This document shows, one piece after another, positions 43,012 to 52,191 of a stretch of 64,000 bases of DNA. The first letter of the stretch is position 1, and the number at the start of each line of letters is the position of its first letter. Source of the stretch: Mycolicibacter senuensis (GTDB lineage Bacteria; Actinomycetota; Actinomycetes; Mycobacteriales; Mycobacteriaceae); contig NZ_QMEX01000005.1 of assembly GCF_003284925.1 (NCBI RefSeq), positions 1 through 64,000 on the forward strand, given 5' to 3'. The notes beneath the pieces were generated by a model. It made no database searches. It was given only the letters and a program-made list of their open reading frames with translations, and was not told the DNA's origin. The position numbers and the translations under genes were made by a program.

Positions 43012-43948
43012 CGGGCCGGGGCACGAGACCAGTGAGGTACGCACACGCCTGTTTACGTGCCCGCTCGCAGATGTCGAGGCTGGGCATCGTCATAAATCCG
43101 TGGACGGCACCCTCAAAGTAGCGCTGCACCGTGGGCACACCCGCACTCCGTAGCGCCTCGATGTAGGCGAGCCCCTCATCGCGCAACGGGTCATGACCGG
43201 CGATCACCGCGACCGTCGGTGGCAGTCCGGAGTGATCCGCGGCATGCAAGGGCGACGCATAAGGGTTGGTGCGGTCGGCAGCCTCGGGCACGTACTGATC
43301 CCAATACCACCGCAGCGCCGGCAGCGGGTTGTAGTAGCCACGGCCGAACTGGCGGTAGGACTGCGTATCGAAGTCGGCCGCGATAACCGGATACAACAGC
43401 AGCTGCGCGGCCAAACTCGGCCCCATCCGGTCCCGCGCCATCAATGCAGTGACGGCGGCAAGGTTACCGCCGGCGCTGTCGCCGCCGACGAGCAGAAGGT
43501 CCGGGTCACCTCCGAGTTCGGCGATGTGGTCCGCCGCCCAGCTGGTGACAGCGTAGGTGTCCTCCGCGGCAGCAGGCCAGCGCCCCTCCTCTGACGCGCG
43601 CCGGTAGTGCACTGAGACGACAACGGCGGGAAGACGATTCGCGAAATCGCGGCACAGGCCGTCGTGACTGTCCAGATCACAGAACACCCAGCCGCCGCCG
43701 TGCGCGTAGACCAGGGTGGGGACCGGCGTCTCATCGGCCGAGCGGGGACGGTAGATGCGGACCTGCACCGGTCCATCGGGGCCGGCGATTGTGCGGTCGT
43801 GCACCTGGGCCACGGGTTCGGGGTTCGCTGCGGGTGTGAAACGGGCGCGGATGGCGGCCCGGGCTTCGTCGCCCGTCATGGTGTGGACCGGTGGGAATCC
43901 GGCGTCCAGCACCTCGATGATGGCCGCGATCTGCGGATCCAGAATCAT
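43001..43948 (-). CDS. HSL-family alpha/beta hydrolase (esterase)
   Basis: This 315-residue enzyme has YAHGGGWVFCDLDS (oxyanion hole), GGDSAGGN (nucleophile), then GHDPLRDEG and GAVHGFM for the acid and His. It belongs to the hormone-sensitive-lipase family and hydrolyses esters. The ATG overlaps the IclR regulator stop by four bases, so both are one transcript under the palindrome at 44849-44879. It may cleave an ester made by a Baeyer-Villiger step; that is inference. A longer frame to 44191 lies over iclR and is discarded. Confidence 0.88.
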   Translation of the reverse strand: MILDPQIAAIIEVLDAGFPPVHTMTGDEARAAIRARFTPAANPEPVAQVHDRTIAGPDGPVQVRIYRPRSADETPVPTLVYAHGGGWVFCDLDSHDGLCRDFANRLPAVVVSVHYRRASEEGRWPAAAEDTYAVTSWAADHIAELGGDPDLLLVGGDSAGGNLAAVTALMARDRMGPSLAAQLLLYPVIAADFDTQSYRQFGRGYYNPLPALRWYWDQYVPEAADRTNPYASPLHAADHSGLPPTVAVIAGHDPLRDEGLAYIEALRSAGVPTVQRYFEGAVHGFMTMPSLDICERARKQACAYLTGLVPRPVKK

Positions 43949-44826
43949 GCGAGCTGCAGGCTCGCGTTGTGAACCGCTGGGCGCGCGGTCGGACCTCCGC
44001 GTAGCGGCCGCATCGGCTGCAGCGTCGGCGCAACGCGGATGGGTCCGCAGTCCACGGCCCGCCAGATGCCCATCGCGGCGATCCGCACCGGGGCGACCAG
44101 ACGTTGGTCGAACATCATCCGGTTCATCGGACCACAGACGGAAATCGCTGCGACCGCTTCGCCCGGCTCGCCTATCGGTGCGGCAACGCAACCGAAGCCG
44201 GGCAGCGACTCCTCTCGGTCGAAGGCAATGCCGCGAGAGCGTACTTTCAGCAGTTCGTTACGCAGCTGAGCATGGGTGGAGATCGAGTACTTGGTCGGTC
44301 GCGGGAGCAGATCGCCGTCCAGCGCGTCCAACCCGTCCCCGTCGGCGAATGCCAACATCGCCTTGCCCAAGGCCGTACAGTGCGCCAACTGGCGACCGCC
44401 GACCCGGGAGGGCAGCGCCGCCGCCATCCGGTTACCGACCTTCTCCATGTACACGACATCGGGCCCGTCCAGGACGGCGAGGTGGACCACCAGGCCGGTC
44501 ACCGCGTGCAGCTCGTGCAGCTTGGGGATGGCCGCTTTGTGCAAGCGATCCTGGTGCACGGCCAGCGAACCGAGTTCGACCAGCCGCATCCCCAGCTCGT
44601 AGTCGCGTCCACTGCGGCGTAGCCAGCGCAGCTGAACAAGGCGCTCGAGCATCCGGTGCGCAGACGAACGCGGCAGGCCGGTCCGTCGCACGATCTGGGC
44701 CAATGTCAGGCGCCCGGGCCCGTCGAACGCGTCGAGCACCAGGGAGACCCGGTCGATGACGGCGCTGGGGGTTTCGGTTGCGGCCTTCTTGGGAGCGGTT
44801 GCGGGCAACGTGGCGGCGGGGGCCAT
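43945..44826 (-). CDS. IclR-family transcriptional regulator
   Basis: This 293-residue regulator has an N-terminal winged helix (LTLAQIVRRTGLPRSSAHRM, then the wing) and a C-terminal IclR effector domain with HCTALGKAMLAF and GIAFDREESLPGFGCVAAPI. IclR proteins bind a small metabolite and control adjacent catabolic genes. ATG 44826 has GGAGGAG upstream. A perfect 13-base inverted repeat 22 bases before the start is very probably its operator. It is cotranscribed with the esterase downstream and may also act on the flavoprotein-HsaC-HsaA operon just upstream. Confidence 0.9.
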   Translation of the reverse strand: MAPAATLPATAPKKAATETPSAVIDRVSLVLDAFDGPGRLTLAQIVRRTGLPRSSAHRMLERLVQLRWLRRSGRDYELGMRLVELGSLAVHQDRLHKAAIPKLHELHAVTGLVVHLAVLDGPDVVYMEKVGNRMAAALPSRVGGRQLAHCTALGKAMLAFADGDGLDALDGDLLPRPTKYSISTHAQLRNELLKVRSRGIAFDREESLPGFGCVAAPIGEPGEAVAAISVCGPMNRMMFDQRLVAPVRIAAMGIWRAVDCGPIRVAPTLQPMRPLRGGPTARPAVHNASLQLA

Positions 44827-44848
44827 CGAGTTCTCCTCCGTATTATTA

Positions 44849-44879
44849 ATAGACATATGCCTAATGGGCATATGTCTAT
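44849..44879. promoter_or_regulatory. 13-bp perfect palindrome, probable IclR operator
   Basis: ATAGACATATGCC (44849-44861) and GGCATATGTCTAT (44867-44879) are exact inverted copies separated by five bases. The site lies 23 bases upstream of the iclR start on the minus strand, next to a TAATAC hexamer that could be the -10, so a bound protein would block transcription. Its AT content contrasts with the surrounding GC-rich DNA. Confidence 0.7.
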
Positions 44880-44951
44880 CACATGTGTGTGCCTGCTGTC
44901 ACACCCATCGCCGGATTCGAATTGCGGCACAGCCGCGGCATGCACGCCTGA

Positions 44952-46412
44952 TCAGGCTTGTGCGGCGCTGCGTCCCGCCCGCCGGCCATAGAAGCTGCCG
45001 TCGCCCAGCGAGATTCCGCTGGCATAGCCCCACGCGGCGAGCCCGGCGGCCGAACGTCCCGCCGCGAAGAGCCCGGGGATCGGCGCGCCGCTCACGTGCA
45101 GCACCTCGGCGTCGAGCGTGGTGGCCAGACCGCCAAGGGTGAACCCGCCGGTGCATTCGCGAAGGTCGATGGCCCCAATCGGCGAGCCGATGGGCTTGAG
45201 CCACTGCGCCTTCTTGTGCAGTAACGGATCGATCCCGCGGGCCGCCCCCTCGTTGTAGGCGGCGACCGTGGCCTGCAGCGCGCCGGGGGCCATGCCCAGC
45301 TCGGATTCCAGATCGGCAACGGTGTCAGCCACCCAGGTGGGTGGCCGCATCATGAGCTTCGGCGAAACCGAGGCCATCGCTGCTTCCTGGGCGGCGTCGT
45401 CGAGGATTAGGTAGGCGATGTTGTCCTGGTGGTAGAGCGTCAGCTGGCCGATCCGGCCTGGATAGGTGTCCTCGGCCACGTAGCGCTGGCCCCGGCCGTT
45501 GACGATGATGCCGCGCACGAGTTGCTGCGGGTCGATGAAGATCGCGACCTCGGTGGCATCCATGTGGGCGAGGTCGGCGCCGAGCGCCTGGGCCATCCGG
45601 ATCGACTGACCATCGTGTTGCTCCACCGAAGCCGCGGGCCGGCCCGCGATGCGGGGAGCGAACTGCGTCACCATGGCCTCGTTGTAGGCGAAGCTTCCCG
45701 TCGCCAGCACCACCCCGCGGCGAGCACGAAGTGCGATCTCGGTGCCGTACTGGCGCGCGATGACGCCGACGACCCGGCCGTCGGACTCGACGACGAGTCG
45801 CTGCGCGCGAATGTCGTAGAGCGCCCGGGCGCCCGCGGCCAGGGCCGTGTCGACGAGCGGCTTCATCAGCATGTAGCCGGCACTGGCCTCGCCCTGCTTC
45901 TTGTCGGCCATCTGCGGGATGTGCCCGCGCGGCGCCGGGGCGGCGATCGTGTTGAAGGGGTGCGAATTCTCTCCGCCGGAGTACATCAACCCTTGATCGC
46001 CCAGCGGCTCCCAGCCTGGCTCGTCGAAGAACTCGGCCTTGAACGGGACTCCGCAGCCGACCAGCCAATCGAAGTGAGCGACGCTGCCCGCGCAGTAGTC
46101 GGCGATGCGGCTCTCGTCTGCACCCGGTCCCATCGCAGCGTTGAGAAACGCCGCCATGTTCTCGACCGAATCCTCAAAGCCGCACGCCGCCTGCAACGGC
46201 GTCCCGCCGCCGAGATAGATGAATCCGCCGGCCATCGCCGCTGCCCCGCCCCATGAGCCGGTGCGCTCAAGCACCAGGACATCGGCGCCGGCGCGGGCGG
46301 CCTCTACGGCGGCAGCGGCTCCGGCCACCCCGAACCCGGCGATGACGACATCGGTCTCGTGGTCCCAGCCGCGGATATCTGTTGCGGCAACCGGGGAGAC
46401 GTCAGCGGTCAC
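44952..46412 (-). CDS. kst4D: 3-ketosteroid-delta-4(5-alpha)-dehydrogenase-like flavoprotein
   Basis: This 486-residue flavoprotein starts DVVIAGFGVAGAAAAVEAA (FAD site) and has SWGGAAAMAGGFIYLGGG and the end GLFAAGRSAAG followed by WGYASGISLGDG. The Tyr463-x-Ser465 pattern matches Tyr466/Ser468 of Rhodococcus Kst4D, as I recall them, and the YPG motif of KstD is absent. It would dehydrogenate C4-C5 of 5-alpha-3-ketosteroids, bringing saturated steroids into the pathway. Its GTG overlaps the hsaC stop by four bases, so it is in one operon with hsaC. Confidence 0.75.
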   Translation of the reverse strand: MTADVSPVAATDIRGWDHETDVVIAGFGVAGAAAAVEAARAGADVLVLERTGSWGGAAAMAGGFIYLGGGTPLQAACGFEDSVENMAAFLNAAMGPGADESRIADYCAGSVAHFDWLVGCGVPFKAEFFDEPGWEPLGDQGLMYSGGENSHPFNTIAAPAPRGHIPQMADKKQGEASAGYMLMKPLVDTALAAGARALYDIRAQRLVVESDGRVVGVIARQYGTEIALRARRGVVLATGSFAYNEAMVTQFAPRIAGRPAASVEQHDGQSIRMAQALGADLAHMDATEVAIFIDPQQLVRGIIVNGRGQRYVAEDTYPGRIGQLTLYHQDNIAYLILDDAAQEAAMASVSPKLMMRPPTWVADTVADLESELGMAPGALQATVAAYNEGAARGIDPLLHKKAQWLKPIGSPIGAIDLRECTGGFTLGGLATTLDAEVLHVSGAPIPGLFAAGRSAAGLAAWGYASGISLGDGSFYGRRAGRSAAQA

Positions 46413-47317
46413 GGCCGCATCGCCGCCGGCAGGTCATCAACCCACTGGTGGCCCCAATAGCTGTCGGCGGTGATCTCTTCAGCGGTGTAATGGCTTTCAT
46501 CGACCCGCATGCCCTGGGTGCCGAACTCGACGTCCCAGTCGCCGGGGGCGCGAACATAGAAGGACACCATCTTGTCGTTGGTGTGCCGGCCCAGTGTCGA
46601 CGACAGCTGGAAGCCGTCCTTGTTGACCCGGTCGAGAGCCTGGCCGACGGCGTCGAGCGTGTCGACCTCGACCATGAGATGGATCAGCCCGGGGTCGCGC
46701 AGTGTGGCTGCCGGGCACAGCGCGAGGCTGTGATGTCGCTGGTTGATGCCGAGGAACCGTACGCGTATCGGCCCGAACTCGGCCGGAGCGGGAATCCGGA
46801 ATGCGCCGCGTGACTTGAACCCCAGTGTCTCGGTGTAGAACTCGAATAGGACGTTGACGTCTAGCGCCGGTAACACCACGTGGCCGAGGCCCTGGTCGCC
46901 TGTCACGAACCTCGCGCCGAACGGGGTGATTACGGGACTGTGATCGAGCACCGGGCCATGGAACACCTCGAGGTGGGTGCCGGCGGGGTCATCGAACGCG
47001 ATGGCCTCTTCCACGCGGCGAGCATCGGCTTCGAGTAGCGACAGTTCCCGGTAGATGATGCCGGCCGCTTCGAGGGAGCGTCGGACTTCGGTGAGGCCGG
47101 CGTGGTCCCGCACCTCCCAGCCGACCGTGTCGATCTTGTCGGTCTCACCCGGCGTGACGATGATACGTGCGGCACGTTCGTCCATCCGCAGGTACAGCGA
47201 GTCGGGATCGGGCCCACTGCCCTGGGCGAAACCCAGGACCCCGAACGCGAAGTGCCGCCATCGATCGATGTCACTGGTCTGCACGGACACATATCCAAGG
47301 CTCTTGATCGGGCTCAT
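46409..47317 (-). CDS. hsaC: HsaC-like extradiol ring-cleavage dioxygenase
   Basis: This 302-residue type I extradiol dioxygenase has two vicinal-oxygen-chelate domains. The iron ligands are His146 in QGLGHVVLP, His213 in GLIHLMVEV and Glu264 in WDVEFG; active-site His196, His245 and Tyr254 are also present. The ligands agree with HsaC of M. tuberculosis (300 residues), which cleaves the catecholic A ring of 3,4-DHSA. It is cotranscribed with hsaA (13-base gap) and the Kst4D-like gene (4-base overlap). Another catechol substrate is possible but the context favours the steroid A ring. Confidence 0.91.
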   Translation of the reverse strand: MSPIKSLGYVSVQTSDIDRWRHFAFGVLGFAQGSGPDPDSLYLRMDERAARIIVTPGETDKIDTVGWEVRDHAGLTEVRRSLEAAGIIYRELSLLEADARRVEEAIAFDDPAGTHLEVFHGPVLDHSPVITPFGARFVTGDQGLGHVVLPALDVNVLFEFYTETLGFKSRGAFRIPAPAEFGPIRVRFLGINQRHHSLALCPAATLRDPGLIHLMVEVDTLDAVGQALDRVNKDGFQLSSTLGRHTNDKMVSFYVRAPGDWDVEFGTQGMRVDESHYTAEEITADSYWGHQWVDDLPAAMRP

Positions 47318-47330
47318 GGAGCAAACCTCG

Positions 47331-48512
47331 CTAGATCATCGCCCGCAGCGGACCCTGCGGGTCCACACCGAGTGAACTCAACGCCGATGCGTGATACACC
47401 GTCCCAGGCACGTGGATGGCGTGCGCCTGCCCGACGTGGACATCGCGCCAATAGCGTTGCAGTGGCTTGTCCATCCTGGCCGCGTTGCCGCCGCAGCGTG
47501 CGAAGACCTCATCCACGGCGGAGACCGCGCGCCACACCGCACGCACCTGCGTCCGCCGGCCGGCCGCCCGGTCCTCGAACGAGACCTCTTTGCCGGCGGC
47601 GACCATGTCGTAGATCCGGTCGGCGTTGACGAGCAGCTCCTGGCGGGCGGCGTTGATGTCGGCGGCGGCCTCGCCGATCGCATACATGACGTACGGGTCA
47701 TCCTTGATCGCCACGCCGCTGGAGTTGACGCGCTCGCGCTGGTAATCGAGCGCGGCGGCGAGTGCCCCTTCGGCAATACCGATGGTGGCGGCGGAGATGC
47801 CCAGCGGGAACATTGTCGACCAGGGCATCAGATAGAGCGGCTCGGTCATCCCGGCCTCGCGCTGCGCGGTGCCGTCCATGACCTTCATTCCGTCCATCGT
47901 TCGGTAGGCCGGCACGAACGCGTCGGCAACGATGACGTCCTTGGACCCGGTTCCGCGCAGGCCCACCACATCCCAGGAGTCCTCGACGATCTCGTAGTCC
48001 TTGCGGGGCAGGATCATGTGCAGCATCTGCGGGGGCATCAGCGGTTTGCCGTCGCCGTCGCCGATCATCGCGCCGAGGATGATCCAGTCACAGTGATCGG
48101 TGCCGGAGCTGAACTGCCAACGGCCGTTGAAGAGGTAGCCGCCGTCGACCGGTGTGGCGACCCCCTGGGGCGCATACGGCGACGCTACCCAGGTGTCGAC
48201 ATCGTCGGCCCAGATCTCGGCGCCTACTCGGGGGTCGGCGTAGGCCAACTGGTAGGGGTGGACCCCGACCACGCCGTTGATCCAGCCCGCCGAGGGATCC
48301 AGCGCGGCGGTCGCCATCACCGTCTCAGCGAATTCACGCGGGTGAACCTCGAGTCCGCCAAAGTGTTTCGGCTGCAAGAGCCGGATGTTGCCGAGTTGCT
48401 TCATAGTCTTGACCGTGTCATCGGTCAGCTTGCCGATCTTCTCGGCTTCCGTGGCCTGATCGCGGAGCTGCTCGGAGAGCTCGGCGAGACTGTCGATCAC
48501 CCGTTTAGTCAT
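47331..48512 (-). CDS. hsaA: HsaA-like flavin-dependent monooxygenase, oxygenase component
   Basis: This 393-residue protein has the acyl-CoA-dehydrogenase fold of group D flavin monooxygenases. Motifs include WQFSSGTDHCDWIILG, DSWDVVGLRGTGSKDV, and the end FARCGGNAARMDKPLQRYWRD with HIHVPGT-like histidines (HAIHVPG). Length matches HsaA (394). It hydroxylates the phenolic A ring of 3-HSA to the catechol, using reduced flavin from an HsaB-type reductase; the best local candidate is at 20560-21087. It immediately precedes hsaC in the operon. Confidence 0.9.
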   Translation of the reverse strand: MTKRVIDSLAELSEQLRDQATEAEKIGKLTDDTVKTMKQLGNIRLLQPKHFGGLEVHPREFAETVMATAALDPSAGWINGVVGVHPYQLAYADPRVGAEIWADDVDTWVASPYAPQGVATPVDGGYLFNGRWQFSSGTDHCDWIILGAMIGDGDGKPLMPPQMLHMILPRKDYEIVEDSWDVVGLRGTGSKDVIVADAFVPAYRTMDGMKVMDGTAQREAGMTEPLYLMPWSTMFPLGISAATIGIAEGALAAALDYQRERVNSSGVAIKDDPYVMYAIGEAAADINAARQELLVNADRIYDMVAAGKEVSFEDRAAGRRTQVRAVWRAVSAVDEVFARCGGNAARMDKPLQRYWRDVHVGQAHAIHVPGTVYHASALSSLGVDPQGPLRAMI

Positions 48513-48550
48513 GGCAACGATGGTGGCCGCGGGGAGCGGTCAAATGCGCG

Positions 48551-48575
48551 CGCGATCCCGGTGAGCGGGATCGCG
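48551..48575. terminator. perfect hairpin between kshB and hsaA
   Basis: Ten-base arms CGCGATCCCG and CGGGATCGCG flank a five-base loop. It lies 9 bases past the kshB stop on the minus strand and 39 bases before the hsaA start, so it may end or attenuate kshB transcription before hsaA. No T-run. Confidence 0.5.
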
Positions 48576-48583
48576 AGCCTCGA

Positions 48584-49654
48584 TCAGAACTCGATCTTCA
48601 GCGTGTCAGTCCGGGGGTGTGCTTGGCACGCCAAGAACAGCCCCTCGGCGATGTCCTGCTCCTCGAGGATGGCGGCGTTACCCAGGTCAACTTCGCCGTC
48701 GACCATCGTTGCGGCGCAGGATCCGCAGTTGCCCTCCCGACAGGAAAAGGGGACGTCGAGTCCGGCGGCGAGCATGACGTCGACCAGATTGCGTCCTTTG
48801 GGCCAGCGCAGGTGGTGAACCTCTCCGTCGAGGACGATCTGGGCCTCGGCGACCTCGCCCCCGTCGTCGATGTCTTGGCTGACTACCTCGGCGAACGGAT
48901 CGCCGGTCAGTGACGCGAAGACCTCCAGGTGGATGTTCTCCCGGGGAACGCCGACCTCGGTGAGCGCTTCGCTGACCACTGCCATGAACGCCCCCGGGCC
49001 GCAGATGAACGAGTGGTAGCCGGTGAACATGGAGGCGAACCCGGCCAGCTGAGCGCGCGTCGGTAGGCCCTGGATCGACTCCAGCCAGTGCAGAACAGTG
49101 AATCGCCCGGCGTAACGGGCCGCCAGTTCGCGCAGCTCGGCGGCGAAGATGACGGAACGTTCGTCGCGGTTGGCGTAGCACAGGACCACCCGGCCGTTCC
49201 CCGCGGCGAGCACCGATTTGAGGATCGACATCACCGGTGTGACCCCGCTGCCCGCGGCCCACAGTAGAAAGTCGGCGTTCAGATCGTGCGGCGTGAACAG
49301 GCCGGCCGGAGGCAACACCGCTATCTTGTCTCCGGCGGAAGCGTTGTCGCACAGCCAGTTCGAACCGTACCCGCCGGTCGTACGTTTGATCGTGACCTTG
49401 GGAGCGTCGTCGGTGTGGGGAGAGCTCGCCAGCGAGTAGCAGCGCGCCACCGACCCGGTCACGTCGCTGGGAATGCGCAGCGTCAGGAACTGGCCAGGGC
49501 GATACCCGAACCGCGTCCGGTGTTCGTCGGGGACGGAAAACACAAGGGACTTCGTGTCGTGGTTCTCCTCGATGACCTCGGTGATCGTCAGTACCACGGT
49601 GCGGGGGGCGGCTTCGGATCGGTTGCCGCATTCTGCGTCGATCATGGGTGACAT
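48584..49654 (-). CDS. kshB: 3-ketosteroid 9-alpha-hydroxylase reductase KshB
   Basis: This 356-residue three-domain reductase has an FAD domain with RCYS (71-74), an NAD domain beginning GSGVTPVMSILK (135-146), and a C-terminal plant-type 2Fe-2S domain with Cys305, Cys310, Cys313 and Cys343. It matches KshB, which passes electrons from NADH to KshA. It sits before hsaA and hsaC on the same strand. HmpA-like or phenylacetate-hydroxylase reductases share the design, but the neighbours favour KshB. It starts at ATG 49654 (alternative at 49645) without a strong ribosome-binding site. Confidence 0.9.
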   Translation of the reverse strand: MSPMIDAECGNRSEAAPRTVVLTITEVIEENHDTKSLVFSVPDEHRTRFGYRPGQFLTLRIPSDVTGSVARCYSLASSPHTDDAPKVTIKRTTGGYGSNWLCDNASAGDKIAVLPPAGLFTPHDLNADFLLWAAGSGVTPVMSILKSVLAAGNGRVVLCYANRDERSVIFAAELRELAARYAGRFTVLHWLESIQGLPTRAQLAGFASMFTGYHSFICGPGAFMAVVSEALTEVGVPRENIHLEVFASLTGDPFAEVVSQDIDDGGEVAEAQIVLDGEVHHLRWPKGRNLVDVMLAAGLDVPFSCREGNCGSCAATMVDGEVDLGNAAILEEQDIAEGLFLACQAHPRTDTLKIEF

Positions 49655-49761
49655 CTTGAGCAGGACCGTGGATTCGGTCAGCGGTCCTCACCGGTAGCCG
49701 GGAGAAAATCTGGATGCCCGTTGACCGGGAAACGACCAGCGGCCTCAGCATGCGTGCGGCC

Positions 49762-49767
49762 TAACCT
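49762..49767 (+). promoter_or_regulatory. -10 element of a leaderless promoter
   Basis: TAACCT ends 7 bases before the GTG at 49775 and no ribosome-binding site is present. It supports the GTG start of the second Baeyer-Villiger monooxygenase. Confidence 0.55.
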
Positions 49768-49774
49768 AGCCGTC

Positions 49775-51394
49775 GTGAGTAGCGCGACCGAAAATCATGT
49801 CGATGTCGTCGTGGTGGGCGCAGGATTCGGTGGCCTGTACGCCTTGCATAAATTCCGAGGGCAGGGCCTGGCGGTCCGTGTCTTCGAGGCGGCGCCGGAG
49901 GTCGGGGGGACCTGGTACTTCAACCGGTATCCCGGTGCACGATGTGATGTCGAGAGCCTGGACTATTGCTACTCGTTCTCCGATGAGCTGCAGCAGGAGT
50001 GGACCTGGACCGAGAAGTACGCCACGCAAAGCGAGATCCTCGAATACATCAAGTGGGTCACCGACAAGCTGAATTTAAGGCCGGGGATCACGTTCAACAC
50101 CAGGGTCGTGTCGGCCGTCTTCGACGAAGACGCCGCGCGGTGGACCGTAGCCACCGACACCGGCGAGTCGGTTGCGGCGCGGTTCGTGGTGATGGCTACC
50201 GGACCGCTGTCCTCCCCGTTGACGCCCGACATCCCGGGCCTGGACACCTTCGGGGGCGAGACCTATCACACCGCTCACTGGCCGCACGAAGGGGTGGACT
50301 TCACCGGCAAGCGTGTCGGTGTGATCGGTACCGGATCGTCAGGTGTTCAGTCGATTCCGATCATCGCCGAGCAGGCCGCTCATCTTTACGTCTTTCAGCG
50401 CACCCCCAATTACAGCGTCCCGGCGGGCAACCGTCCGCTGACCGCCGAAGAGATCAGGTATGCCAAGGCCAATTACGCCCAACGGCGCCAAATGTCCTGG
50501 CGCAGTGGCGGGGGATCGCCGCATGTGGCGCATCCAAAGCTGACCATGGAGGTCACGCCCGAGGAACGCCGCGCGGCGTTCGAGGAACGCTGGCAGCTGG
50601 GGGGAGTCTTGTTCTCCAAGACCTTCGCCGACCAGATGGTCAGCCTCGAGGCCAACGAGGAAGCCCGCAAGTTCTACGAAGAGAAGATCCGTGCGGAGAT
50701 CGACGACCCCACGCTCGCCGAGCTGTTGATCCCCGACGACCACCCGATCGGCACCAAGCGAATCTGCACCGACACCAACTATTTCCAGACGTTCAACCGG
50801 CCCACCGTGACACTGGTCAGTGTCCGCAAGACGCCCATCGAGTCGATCGACAAGACAGGCATCCAGACCTCGGCGGCCCACTACGATCTCGACGCCCTGG
50901 TTTTGGCCACCGGTTTCGATGCCATGACCGGCACGCTGGCCAAGATCGACATCGTCGGTCGCAACGGGCAGAAGCTGGCCGACGACTGGGCCGACGGCCC
51001 TCGCACCTATCTCGGGTTAGGTGTCGACGGCTTCCCCAACCTGTTCCTGGTGTCAGGACCGGGCGCACCGGCGGTGCTGGCCAACATGGTGTTGCACGCC
51101 GAGGCGCACATCAACTGGATTTCGGATGCCATCGCCTATCTGGACCAGCACGGCTACGCGGCCATCGAGGCGACTGCAGATGCCGTTGACAGTTGGATCG
51201 CCGAATGCAACCAGCGTGCCGACGCGACGCTCTTCCCGAAGGCGAACTCGTGGTACATGGGCGCCAACGTCCCCGGAAAGCCGCGGGTGTTCATGCTGTT
51301 CATCGGCGGATTCGCCACCTACCTCGACATCTGCGCCGAGGTGGCCAACGCCGGATACAAGGGATTCGAGCTGCGCAAGTCCTTGGCGTCCTGA
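49775..51394 (+). CDS. Baeyer-Villiger monooxygenase, CHMO-type
   Basis: This 539-residue flavoprotein has GAGFGG (15-20), GGTWYFNRYPGARCDVES, the fingerprint FxGxxxHxxxWP (residues 159-170) and a second Rossmann GTGSSG near 185. It is the standard-length, cyclohexanone-monooxygenase type without an N-terminal extension, unlike the one at 37876. It turns a ketone into an ester or lactone. In context a steroid ketone (C17 or C20) is plausible but unproven. The start is a leaderless-type GTG and an SDR follows at a TGATG junction. Confidence 0.9.
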   Translation: MSSATENHVDVVVVGAGFGGLYALHKFRGQGLAVRVFEAAPEVGGTWYFNRYPGARCDVESLDYCYSFSDELQQEWTWTEKYATQSEILEYIKWVTDKLNLRPGITFNTRVVSAVFDEDAARWTVATDTGESVAARFVVMATGPLSSPLTPDIPGLDTFGGETYHTAHWPHEGVDFTGKRVGVIGTGSSGVQSIPIIAEQAAHLYVFQRTPNYSVPAGNRPLTAEEIRYAKANYAQRRQMSWRSGGGSPHVAHPKLTMEVTPEERRAAFEERWQLGGVLFSKTFADQMVSLEANEEARKFYEEKIRAEIDDPTLAELLIPDDHPIGTKRICTDTNYFQTFNRPTVTLVSVRKTPIESIDKTGIQTSAAHYDLDALVLATGFDAMTGTLAKIDIVGRNGQKLADDWADGPRTYLGLGVDGFPNLFLVSGPGAPAVLANMVLHAEAHINWISDAIAYLDQHGYAAIEATADAVDSWIAECNQRADATLFPKANSWYMGANVPGKPRVFMLFIGGFATYLDICAEVANAGYKGFELRKSLAS

Positions 51395-52191
51395 TGCCGA
51401 ACCTCGCCGGCAGAGTCGCGGTGGTGACCGGTGCAGCCCGCGGGACCGGCCGCGCGCACTGCCTCCGTCTCGCCGACGCGGGCGCCGACGTCATCGCCGT
51501 CGATTCGGCAGCCGCGGTCGATGACCTCGCGGGCACGGCGGACGCGCTCGCAGACAACGGCAGGCGCTGCTTCACCGGCATCGCCGATGTACGGGACCTT
51601 CATGCCGTGACCGAGGTGATCGACGCGGGGGTCGCAGCACTCGGCGGGTTGGATGTCGTCGTCGCCAACGCCGGCATCCACACCCCCGGCGCCCCGGCCT
51701 GGGAGCTGACCAGCGAAGTCTGGCAAGCGGCGCTCGACGTCAACGTCACCGGCGTCTGGCACACCGTCAAGGCGGCCGTACCGCACTTGAGGTCAGGCGG
51801 CGCGATCGTGATCATCAGCTCCACCAACGGACTTCGCGGCACTGCCGACACCGCCCACTACACCGCTAGCAAACATGCGGTGGTGGGATTGGCCCGAACC
51901 CTGGCCAACGAACTCGGCCCGCTCGGAATTCGGGTGAACACGGTGCACCCCGGTGCCGTCGCGACGTCCACGGTCCGCAACGAGGCCACCTACCGGAGAC
52001 TGTGCCCCGACATCGACAATCCGACCGAGGCCGACGCGATCAAGGTGCTTGCTGGGCGCAACCTGCTGCCGGTGCCGTGGGTGGAGCCGAGTGATGTCGC
52101 CGAAGCGGTCGCCTTCCTGGCTTCCGACAGTGCTCGCTACATCACCGGTGCCCAGCTCGTCGTCGACGCCGGCTTGACCCAGAAGACATGA
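51394..52191 (+). CDS. mycofactocin-type short-chain dehydrogenase
   Basis: This 265-residue SDR shares one base with the monooxygenase stop (TGATG). It has TGAARGTG (12-19), ANAG (91-94), Ser142-143 and YTASK (Tyr156, Lys160), and the features of the mycofactocin-coupled SDR family: GRAHCLRLADAGADVIAVD, HYTASKHAVVGLARTL and the ending WVEPSDVAEAVAFLASD. These SDRs hold NAD tightly and pass electrons to mycofactocin. It probably oxidises a steroid or similar hydroxyl. It overlaps the next SDR by four bases. Confidence 0.87.
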   Translation: MPNLAGRVAVVTGAARGTGRAHCLRLADAGADVIAVDSAAAVDDLAGTADALADNGRRCFTGIADVRDLHAVTEVIDAGVAALGGLDVVVANAGIHTPGAPAWELTSEVWQAALDVNVTGVWHTVKAAVPHLRSGGAIVIISSTNGLRGTADTAHYTASKHAVVGLARTLANELGPLGIRVNTVHPGAVATSTVRNEATYRRLCPDIDNPTEADAIKVLAGRNLLPVPWVEPSDVAEAVAFLASDSARYITGAQLVVDAGLTQKT

